A DNA stretch of 8,332 nucleotides from Clostridiales bacterium (lineage in GTDB: Bacteria; Bacillota; Clostridia; Lachnospirales; Lachnospiraceae). The stretch's first letter is position 1, and every line of letters begins with the position of its first letter. The position numbers were made by a program, and so were the translations under genes. The DNA is taken from assembly GCA_012512995.1 (NCBI GenBank), contig JAAZDA010000485.1:1-8332 (forward strand). Direction: 5' to 3'. A model generated the notes under the pieces. That model was given only the letters and a program-made list of their open reading frames with translations, was not told the DNA's origin and made no database searches. Shown here piece after piece: positions 1 through 4,934 of this stretch.

Positions 1-90
1 GCAGTCACATGCCCGTACTGCGGCGCAACAACGACGCCTGATGCTTCCGGCAGGTGTGAGTTCTGCGGAGGCGCGATTACAATGCAATAA
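1..90 (+). CDS. C-terminal end of a zinc-ribbon protein (5' partial)
   Basis: The frame starting at base 1 is open into the window and ends at TAA 88-90. The 29 visible residues contain a CPYCG knuckle and, 13 residues after its last cysteine, a CEFCGG knuckle. Two C-x2-C pairs at this distance are a typical small zinc ribbon. Many Bacillota proteins carry such a ribbon at the very C-terminus, including Tim44-like-domain and other membrane-associated proteins, but the rest of the protein lies outside the window, so its function cannot be named. The stop codon lies inside a hairpin (82-117), and the next gene in the same direction starts 113 nt later. It may therefore be the upstream member of the lipoprotein cluster. 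Confidence 0.8.
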   Translation, partial: AVTCPYCGATTTPDASGRCEFCGGAITMQ

Positions 91-117
91 AAGCGCATTG
101 ATACGCGTTTATTGCAT
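82..117. repeat. Hairpin 1 of triple array, over a stop codon (AATGC...GCATA type)
   Basis: ATGCAATAAA (82-91) is a perfect inverted repeat of TTTATTGCAT (108-117). After a 2-nt bulge, CGC 94-96 can also pair with GCG 105-107, leaving an 8-nt loop. The left arm contains the last codons and stop of the zinc-ribbon gene. No T-run follows, so it does not look like an intrinsic terminator. It is bounded by AATGC and GCATA, as are three other intergenic hairpins here. Confidence 0.7.
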
Positions 118-126
118 AGGAGGTCA

Positions 127-151
127 ATGCGAACAACTACGTTGTTCGCAT
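127..151. repeat. Hairpin 2 of triple array with embedded mini-ORF
   Basis: ATGCGAACAAC (127-137) pairs perfectly with GTTGTTCGCAT (141-151) around a 3-nt loop, an 11-bp stem. The first three bases are an ATG with AGGAGG (118-123) 3 nt upstream. Reading from it gives an 8-codon ORF, MRTTTLFA, ending at TAG 151-153. The spacing is short for efficient initiation, so translation is uncertain. The hairpin has no T-run. Confidence 0.7.
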
Positions 152-152
152 A

Positions 153-177
153 GCAGGTCCGAAGAACGCGGACCTGC
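153..177. repeat. Hairpin 3 of triple array
   Basis: GCAGGTCCG (153-161) is a perfect inverted repeat of CGGACCTGC (169-177) with a 7-nt loop. It begins 1 nt after the previous hairpin and lies 14 nt upstream of the Shine-Dalgarno sequence of the next gene. It has no T-run. In RNA it could act as a stability or processing element between the zinc-ribbon gene and the lipoprotein gene; that role is inferred. Confidence 0.65.
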
Positions 178-203
178 GGGTTATATAAACAGGAGGAAAG
201 AGT

Positions 204-1589
204 ATGAAAAGAGGGTTTAGGAAGATACTGTCGGTAATACTTGTTTTGGCGATGATGTGTTCGCTTGCTGCCTGTGGGAGCAGCAGCAAGGACATGGATC
301 CAAATCTCGGCAAGTACATAGGGTATCAGATCGATATCATGGGATGGGAGCCAATGGATTCTGTCTATGACGGGGGAGAGAACTATGTTGAGCTGAAATC
401 AGGCGGGAAAGGAACGTTCTGCCTGGATGGCAGTTCGACAAAGATCAAATGGACACTTGATGGCGAGAATCTGACGATGACAGCTGAGGGAGAGGACTGC
501 ACGGGAACTCTCAAAGACGGCATGATCACTACGGATTTCTTCGGATATGATTTTACGATGACCTTCCTGAAGGAAGGAGTGGAAGCTCCGGCGGACACTG
601 CTACAACTACAGAAGCGGCAGAGCCTGAAACAGCGGGAGAGGTAGGTTACTGGCAGGTCTCTTCATACGACGATGGCGAAACACAAATGACCGGCGATGA
701 GATGCAGGAGTATGGCATTGTCTATTACATGCAGCTCGAAGAGGGTGGGACCGGGACAATGGTCACAGATGAGTCGACGCCAATGGAATGGGGCGATGGC
801 AAAATGACGTTTTCTTCTGGCGCTCAGATGATGACAGATTATGATCACTTTATCGAGATACACGGGGAAATGGAAGATCCTGAAAATGATGATAATTCGT
901 ACGATTATTTTCTATATTTAAGACCATGGGGCATGGATTGGGAAGACATCCGCGGCGGTGATACTGATGAAATGCCTTACACAGATATGATGCCGCCAAG
1001 TTATGATACCTGGTATGTTCCGCTCATAGACGCAGGCGAAACAAGTGCTCCGGCGGATATAGTTCTGGATGACGCGGATACAGGCGATGATACGGAATCG
1101 GAAAGTGATTCTGAAAGCTCAACATCTGCTACAGCAGGAACTTCTGTGGATGGTGTTTATGACACTGGTGAGTTTAACGTGACAGTTCCGGATGGCTGGG
1201 CTGCATTCGGAGTCGATGATATGTGGTCAGATGAAGAAGGGGCAAAGGATCCGACAAGCCTTATGATAGGCAAAGGCGCAACGGATGAATATGATATTTA
1301 TTCTAAGCCATATATTGAAATCAAATACTATGACAAGAACACTGAAATGTACGTTCCCGGCGAGGATATGTATGATGACATGAAGGATATTTCTCCAGTC
1401 ACGCTTGGTAATTATAAGTGGAAAGGTTTCACAGGAAGTTTTTCCGGCTACAAGCTTACACTGATCTATACAGGAAAATCTGACGCTGATCAGTTCCAGG
1501 TAACTATCTGGACTGAAACGGACGGAGGCAAGATCTCGTTTGATGACAAGGATGTGAAGGCAATCATAGGAAGCATTACAGTAGATTGA
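204..1589 (+). CDS. Secreted three-domain lipoprotein, function unknown
   Basis: The 461-residue product has a textbook lipoprotein signal: basic MKRGFRK, a hydrophobic core, and lipobox LAAC with Cys24 as the lipidation site. It should be anchored to the outer face of the membrane. The mature part shows three blocks. Residues about 32-123 and 147-240 resemble each other: each starts with a G-x-Y/W strand and carries a matching turn (ELKSGGKGTF at 64-73, QLEEGGTGTM at 177-186), suggesting tandem lipocalin-like beta domains. A Ser/Asp/Thr-rich linker (about 280-315) leads to a third domain (318-461) that begins with F-x-V-x-V-P-D-G-W, a strand pattern common in clostridial surface lipoproteins. 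The start is supported by AGGAGG at 191-196, 7 nt upstream. No catalytic motif is visible. It heads the exported-protein cluster and is followed by a terminator-like hairpin, so it may be transcribed apart from the genes downstream. Confidence 0.9.
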   Translation: MKRGFRKILSVILVLAMMCSLAACGSSSKDMDPNLGKYIGYQIDIMGWEPMDSVYDGGENYVELKSGGKGTFCLDGSSTKIKWTLDGENLTMTAEGEDCTGTLKDGMITTDFFGYDFTMTFLKEGVEAPADTATTTEAAEPETAGEVGYWQVSSYDDGETQMTGDEMQEYGIVYYMQLEEGGTGTMVTDESTPMEWGDGKMTFSSGAQMMTDYDHFIEIHGEMEDPENDDNSYDYFLYLRPWGMDWEDIRGGDTDEMPYTDMMPPSYDTWYVPLIDAGETSAPADIVLDDADTGDDTESESDSESSTSATAGTSVDGVYDTGEFNVTVPDGWAAFGVDDMWSDEEGAKDPTSLMIGKGATDEYDIYSKPYIEIKYYDKNTEMYVPGEDMYDDMKDISPVTLGNYKWKGFTGSFSGYKLTLIYTGKSDADQFQVTIWTETDGGKISFDDKDVKAIIGSITVD

Positions 1590-1613
1590 TAAATAGAATG
1601 TATGTTTTGTGCC

Positions 1614-1666
1614 TGATCAGTCAAAAGGATTTTGGGATTTGCCGAAATGGGGAAATTGATCAGTCA
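1614..1666 (+). repeat. Direct repeat pair TGATCAGTCA in the intergenic region
   Basis: The decamer TGATCAGTCA occurs at 1614-1623 and again at 1657-1666, 43 bp apart start to start. Each copy contains the palindrome TGATCA. The pair lies between the lipoprotein stop codon and the terminator-like hairpin. It could be a protein-binding pair or a small duplication; nothing in the sequence decides between them. Confidence 0.4.
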
Positions 1667-1672
1667 GGTTAT

Positions 1673-1702
1673 AGGGCGTGGCCGTGTGGTGCACGCCCTT
1701 TT
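1673..1702 (+). terminator. Probable intrinsic terminator after the first lipoprotein gene
   Basis: AGGGCGTG (1673-1680) pairs perfectly with CACGCCCT (1692-1699) around an 11-nt loop, and the 3' arm runs into TTTT (1699-1702). The G+C-rich stem with a short U-tract fits a Rho-independent terminator. The T-tract is short, so termination may be partial and allow some read-through into the next gene. Confidence 0.6.
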
Positions 1703-1770
1703 CGAAGTCAGAAGTCCTTAGTCCATACGGATCATTGCCTTCTAAATAAATGGAATGCCGGGAATATATG

Positions 1771-1775
1771 GGTGA
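1771..1775 (+). promoter_or_regulatory. Ribosome binding site that decides the start of the second lipoprotein
   Basis: GGTGA at 1771-1775 lies 4 nt before ATG 1780. Because GGTGA matches the downstream half of AAGGAGGTGA, this equals a normal 7-nt spacing. The in-frame ATG codons at 1750 and 1768 have no comparable site and would put extra residues before the signal peptide. Confidence 0.6.
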
Positions 1776-1779
1776 CAAA

Positions 1780-2835
1780 ATGCGAAAAACTGCAATAACA
1801 CTTGTTTTGACTATGGCAATTTCTGCTGTCGGCTGTGGGAACGGGGCGGGATCATCTGCCATAAATAAGGCTGCGGAAGGCGCTGAGGCTGCGTCTTTGG
1901 ATGAAAGCAGCGCGACGCATAGCTCCTCACAGAGCCTGACACAGAGTCAGGAAGCTGATTCGGAGGATGAAAGCGGAGCGGCGCAAAGTGCGACTCAGAG
2001 TCCGGCAGGCGGAAAGACAGAAAGTGCGCCGGAAGAAGAGATACCAGAGGGCCTCAGGGAAGCATTCGCCAAAAGAAATAACGACGATAATGAAGACGGT
2101 GCGGATGAAACAGGAGCCGGCGGCAGCACATCGAAATCAGGGCATGAAACCTACCTCGATGAGGGCTATCTCATGGAGAATTACCCGCCCGATATGTACG
2201 ACACCGTGGATATATTCCTTGCTGACAGGGATGTCCAGAGTATTGATGGTTACGAGAACATGAGAACCATAGTATCGCAGAAAACAGTTGAGCTCTACGG
2301 TGAACAGTGCAGTGAGCTCGAGTTTGGGACAGATCACGCAGAGAACTTTGTCACAGAGGGTCTGTACGCGGTCTCCAGATCAGGAGCGATCTATCTTTAT
2401 GATGTGCTTGATGACGGATGGAAATCGTTCAATTTACTGTCAGATATATATGAATCAGGCTGGGTTGAAGATGCTCTGTTCGTGACTTACACGGATCCAA
2501 ATGAGGATGCCTACTGGTATGCATATGATGGTGAGAATGGTTTCGATGGTGTCGTGCTCGTGGCTCTGCATTCTGACATGGACATCAGGCTCGACAGAGT
2601 GGAATATGTCGAGAAGACCGGCAACTTCCATGTCACTGAAGTCGTCAGCGATGTCTATCCCTGCACGCGTGGAGAATGCTCACATTTCTCAATAGAACCG
2701 GCGGAAACAATCCCTCAGTTCAGGATCACTGCTACATATGAAGACCTGGTGGCTGAGTGGTATGTGACATACGACGGCAAAGGCGAAGGTGGCGTGAATT
2801 ACGCAATCGGTACAGATGTGAATTCAGAGGGGTAA
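1780..2835 (+). CDS. Secreted lipoprotein with long acidic linker, function unknown
   Basis: Starting at 1780, the 351-residue product opens with MRK, a short hydrophobic stretch and lipobox AVGC, with Cys19 as the lipidated residue. Residues 21 to about 122 form a low-complexity Ser/Gln/Glu/Ala/Asp-rich linker, as expected for a spacer crossing the cell wall. The folded part (about 123-351) is rich in Tyr, Asp and Glu and alternates beta strands (for example GAIYLYDVLDDGW at 202-214). It contains a C-x4-C pair (CTRGEC, Cys295 and Cys300) that could form a disulfide outside the cell. I recognise no family or active site. The linker composition resembles that of the beta-helix lipoprotein downstream. 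The gene follows a terminator-like hairpin, and its stop codon lies in another hairpin. An upstream ATG at 1750 would add 10 residues but lacks a ribosome binding site and weakens the signal peptide. Confidence 0.85.
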   Translation: MRKTAITLVLTMAISAVGCGNGAGSSAINKAAEGAEAASLDESSATHSSSQSLTQSQEADSEDESGAAQSATQSPAGGKTESAPEEEIPEGLREAFAKRNNDDNEDGADETGAGGSTSKSGHETYLDEGYLMENYPPDMYDTVDIFLADRDVQSIDGYENMRTIVSQKTVELYGEQCSELEFGTDHAENFVTEGLYAVSRSGAIYLYDVLDDGWKSFNLLSDIYESGWVEDALFVTYTDPNEDAYWYAYDGENGFDGVVLVALHSDMDIRLDRVEYVEKTGNFHVTEVVSDVYPCTRGECSHFSIEPAETIPQFRITATYEDLVAEWYVTYDGKGEGGVNYAIGTDVNSEG

Positions 2836-2873
2836 TCAAGTCAAATAGTAGACATTGTCTGCTTTTTGATTAC
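2832..2873. repeat. Hairpin 1 of second triple array, over a stop codon
   Basis: GTAATCAA (2832-2839) pairs with TTGATTAC (2866-2873). Inside it, AGTAGAC (2847-2853) pairs with GTCTGCT (2857-2863), with one G-U pair and a 3-nt loop. The stop codon of the lipoprotein gene (TAA 2833-2835) lies in the left arm, matching the arrangement at 82-117. Confidence 0.6.
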
Positions 2874-2898
2874 GAGGTTAATGCTGCGCATAACCTCG
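2873..2898. repeat. Hairpin 2 of second triple array (AATGC...GCATA type)
   Basis: CGAGGTTA (2873-2880) is a perfect inverted repeat of TAACCTCG (2891-2898). With one bulged A, TGC (2882-2884) also pairs with GCA (2888-2890), closing a 3-nt loop, for 11 bp in total. ATG 2881 lies inside, with GAGG (2874-2877) 3 nt upstream, and opens a 19-codon ORF ending at TAA 2938-2940 that includes HCPYC. Confidence 0.65.
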
Positions 2899-2904
2899 AG
2901 TCAT

Positions 2905-2940
2905 TTATTCGGGCATTGCCCGTATTGCACTCCTGAATAA
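2905..2940. repeat. Hairpin 3 of second triple array
   Basis: CGGGC (2910-2914) pairs with GCCCG (2918-2922) around a 3-nt loop. The outer arms TTATTC (2905-2910) and GAATAA (2935-2940) are also inverted repeats, sharing base 2910, so two alternative folds compete. The structure ends 12 nt before the Shine-Dalgarno of the next gene, the same layout as the triple array at 82-177. Confidence 0.5.
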
Positions 2941-2962
2941 TAGCCGCAGCATGAGGTCATGA

Positions 2963-3394
2963 ATGAAACGAGGGACGAAAACTCTGATAATTATTATTGC
3001 TGCTGCAGCTCTGATCATTGTGGGGACGCTTATGTATAAGCACTTTGTTACTGATCGAATTATGGACAGACCGGCAGCGTCGCCGACTGGAACTGCCGAT
3101 GGCGGCGGGATGGAATTCGACTGGATCACTGACATGAAACAGGACTGGGTCGGGGAGACTTCCGGCTACGAGAACTGCGTCGTCAGCATCTCTGACAAAC
3201 TTGTGTACACGAAAGATGGAAAAACACTTTATGACGGTGGGTATGAGCTCGATGAGGATACGGGCATACTTACACCGACAGATGGAGATAAGTTTGACGA
3301 GTTCGAGTGTTTTGAATATCACATAGGGAAACTCACGGGAACGGTGTCGGAAGAAGACAGTACATATGCGGAGTTCGTACAGAAAACATCTTGA
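2963..3394 (+). CDS. Small membrane-anchored extracytoplasmic protein, function unknown
   Basis: The product has 143 residues. It starts with MKRGTK and one strongly hydrophobic segment (about residues 8-25), with no lipobox cysteine, so it is probably an uncleaved N-terminal anchor with an outside C-terminal domain. The domain (about 50-143) is acidic, with a D-W-x-G-x-T start (61-66) and strand-turn repeats such as YTKDGKTLYDGGYEL. Such short beta domains recur in clostridial surface proteins. Cys72 and Cys116 could pair. The start is set by GAGGT at 2953-2957, 5 nt before the ATG. It lies between two lipoprotein genes and downstream of the triple hairpin array, and only about 65 nt separate it from the next gene, so co-transcription with that gene is likely. 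I do not recognise the family. Confidence 0.8.
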   Translation: MKRGTKTLIIIIAAAALIIVGTLMYKHFVTDRIMDRPAASPTGTADGGGMEFDWITDMKQDWVGETSGYENCVVSISDKLVYTKDGKTLYDGGYELDEDTGILTPTDGDKFDEFECFEYHIGKLTGTVSEEDSTYAEFVQKTS

Positions 3395-3402
3395 GGTTTG
3401 TA

Positions 3403-3425
3403 ATGCGACAACTGAGCTGTCGCAT
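3403..3425. repeat. Intergenic hairpin with embedded mini-ORF (AATGC...GCATA type)
   Basis: ATGCGACA (3403-3410) pairs perfectly with TGTCGCAT (3418-3425) around a 7-nt loop. The first three bases are an ATG with GAGG (3393-3396) 6 nt upstream, a normal initiation distance. It opens an 8-codon ORF, MRQLSCRI, ending at TGA 3427-3429. No T-run follows. It lies between the small membrane protein and the beta-helix lipoprotein. Confidence 0.65.
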
Positions 3426-3459
3426 ATGAACATTACGCTCAGGCATGAAAGGCTTGAAT

Positions 3460-4440
3460 ATGAGAAAAATACTTGCAATATGTTTGACAGCTTGTTTAGT
3501 CTGCTCACTCACTGCGTGCGGAGAGACCGGAAGCGCGGGTGTATCATCAGCGGCGGAAAAAGCGGAAGCAGCGAAGTCAGAAGCCGCAGATAGCACTGAG
3601 GAAGGTGCAGAGTCTGAAGATTCGAAGGCGTACGAAACAGAAGACGATATTGAAATGTGGACTGATGCCGGGAAAGGCGAGTATAAGAAGACAGTCACTG
3701 TTTCGAATATCGAGGATTTCATTAATGCCATAGACAATGACACAAAGATAATCCTTGAGAATGGCGTCTATAACTTTGCAGGGCTCGATGCAGAAAAGGT
3801 GAATAATCCGTGGATATACATAGAAACTTACGGGGGCATCAGCGAATATGCTATCAGCGGCGTCAGTAATCTGTCGATAGAGGCGGAGGAAAATGAGGTC
3901 GGTGTAGTCACGGAGGATCCAAGTTCACCAATACTCAGATTCGAGTATTGCAGCAACATAAGTATAGATGGAGTTACCTTTGGGCATGAGGTAGATCCGG
4001 GGTCCTGCACCGGAAGCGTGCTGGCCCTTTCACGAACAAAGAATTTCAATGTCAGGAATTGCTACATGTATGGATGCGGAACTTATGGGATAGACGCAGA
4101 TGAGAGCACAGGCATCTATGTGACAGATTCTGATATATACAGCTGCAGTGAGGGTGCTTTCCTTCTGGAAGATTCAGATGTGATTGAGTTCGACAACTGC
4201 GAATTATATGCTAACGAAGGGTTTAATCTGTTCAGGATCATTGACTGCTACGGCGTAACTATCATGAATACTGAGATCCGCGATAATAAATCAGGCTACC
4301 CGGGAAATCCCATAATTGACACAGATGGTTCAATGAACATCAAGTTCACTGATTGCACATTCAGGGACAATTATATTGAACCGGATCCTGATGAGCTGCC
4401 GGACGTGGTCTTCGAGAACTGCGAAATTGGGGGAGAATGA
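3460..4440 (+). CDS. Right-handed beta-helix lipoprotein
   Basis: From ATG 3460 the product has 326 residues: MRK, a hydrophobic core, and lipobox LTAC with Cys20 as the lipidation site. A Ser/Ala/Glu linker (about 21-65) follows. Residues about 78-110 look like the N-terminal cap (a VSNIEDFINAI helix, then KIILENGVYNF). From about 135 on there are regular rungs of roughly 20-25 residues with the parallel beta-helix pattern, such as NISIDGVTF, NFNVRNCYMYGC, GIYVTDSDIYSC, VIEFDNCELYANEG, VTIMNTEIRDN, NIKFTDCTFRDN and VVFENCEI. A cysteine recurs at the same rung position (201, 247, 299, 321), consistent with a stacked ladder. This fold occurs in pectate lyases, NosD/CASH-type proteins and surface carbohydrate-binding proteins. 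I see no clear catalytic set, so a binding or structural role is as likely as an enzyme. ATG 3445 is an alternative start but has no usable ribosome binding site, while AAAGG lies at 3448-3452. Confidence 0.85.
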   Translation: MRKILAICLTACLVCSLTACGETGSAGVSSAAEKAEAAKSEAADSTEEGAESEDSKAYETEDDIEMWTDAGKGEYKKTVTVSNIEDFINAIDNDTKIILENGVYNFAGLDAEKVNNPWIYIETYGGISEYAISGVSNLSIEAEENEVGVVTEDPSSPILRFEYCSNISIDGVTFGHEVDPGSCTGSVLALSRTKNFNVRNCYMYGCGTYGIDADESTGIYVTDSDIYSCSEGAFLLEDSDVIEFDNCELYANEGFNLFRIIDCYGVTIMNTEIRDNKSGYPGNPIIDTDGSMNIKFTDCTFRDNYIEPDPDELPDVVFENCEIGGE

Positions 4441-4466
4441 GGGTCTGTTGCTGATCTGATAAACAC

Positions 4467-4510
4467 GCTTACCCGCGAAATCAGTGATCCGCCGCGATTC
4501 GCGGGTAAGC
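4467..4510. repeat. REP-like palindrome, copy 1
   Basis: A 42-bp unit (4468-4509) starts with CTTACCCGCGAA and ends with TTCGCGGGTAAG, a perfect 12-bp inverted repeat closing over an 18-nt centre that includes GATCCGCCGC. One more base at each end (G4467, C4510) pairs. A farther outer pair, ACACGC and GCGTGT, could lengthen the stem. No T-run follows. It lies 27 bp after the stop codon of the beta-helix gene. Confidence 0.8.
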
Positions 4511-4540
4511 GAGCGTGTCAGACACTTGCCAAGTTTGTCA

Positions 4541-4584
4541 CCTTACCCGCGAAATCAATGATCCGCCGCGATTCGCGGGTAAGC
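4541..4584. repeat. REP-like palindrome, copy 2 (direct repeat of copy 1)
   Basis: The 42-bp unit at 4542-4583 is identical to 4468-4509 except for one loop base (A4558 for G4484). It has the same orientation and starts 74 bp downstream. Between the copies is a short perfect palindrome, GTGTC-A-GACAC. A near-identical doublet in a gene gap is what REP/BIME-type elements look like. Confidence 0.8.
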
Positions 4585-4603
4585 CGCCAGAAAGTAGTTC
4601 TAG

Positions 4604-4632
4604 TTGACTCAAAGCAATACAACAATTACAAA
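4604..4632 (+). promoter_or_regulatory. Candidate sigma-A promoter for the nuclease-like gene
   Basis: TTGACT (4604-4609) and TACAAA (4627-4632) are separated by 17 nt, matching the -35 hexamer at 5 of 6 positions and the -10 at 4 of 6. It would produce a leader of nearly 300 nt before ATG 4935. The match is moderate and no other evidence supports it. Confidence 0.4.
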
Positions 4633-4639
4633 TTTTGTC

Positions 4640-4920
4640 CTTGATTAGTAAGCCAGGAACCACTAAACTACTGTAGTAGGCAAGTACACAAATGATGTAC
4701 TGCAATTCTTTCTCCGCACATATTCATCTTCTCAGTAACTCTGGAAATCATAATTGCATTCTCGTTTTACAACGTTTTTGTCTAAGCAATTCACAACAGT
4801 CACAACATCATAGCAGCTCAATTCATGCTCTTTCCAACTCAGTTTCACAGAAGCCTCAGCACCCATTCAAATCTGGTAACCCTCTAACCCCACATACAGA
4901 AACGATGCATTCCAAATCTC
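4640..4920 (+). other. C-rich, G-poor leader upstream of the nuclease-like gene
   Basis: This stretch has no gene I would accept. Hand counts over 4681-4920 give 69 C and only 26 G in 240 nt, so the RNA would be C-rich, G-poor and mostly unstructured, the composition associated with Rho loading sites. The frame of the downstream gene is open back to ATG 4692, but the extra 81 codons are Ser/Gln/His/Asn-rich low complexity and are probably not translated. Small inverted repeats (AGTACA/TGTACT at 4683-4701) are the only structure I see. Confidence 0.4.
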
Positions 4921-4927
4921 AAAGGAG
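4921..4927 (+). promoter_or_regulatory. Ribosome binding site that decides the start of the nuclease-like gene
   Basis: AAAGGAG at 4921-4927 lies 7 nt before ATG 4935. It is far stronger than anything near the upstream in-frame ATG at 4692 and so argues for the 282-residue protein. Confidence 0.8.
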
Positions 4928-4934
4928 CCTCCGT

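Noticed and set aside
1586..1798. 70-codon plus-strand reading frame after the first lipoprotein
   Set aside because: It runs through a terminator hairpin and overlaps the next gene's signal peptide in another frame; there is no ribosome binding site.
2957..3508. Antisense reading frame of 183 codons on the minus strand
   Set aside because: It overlaps the small membrane protein and the start of the beta-helix gene, both of which have signal or anchor sequences and ribosome binding sites; its own translation shows no domain.
4467..4584. CRISPR array
   Set aside because: There are only two repeats, each a long near-perfect palindrome, with a single 32-nt spacer and no cas genes.
4692..4934. 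N-terminal extension of the nuclease-like protein from ATG 4692
   Set aside because: The extra 81 residues are low complexity, there is no ribosome binding site at 4692, and AAAGGAG fits ATG 4935 well.
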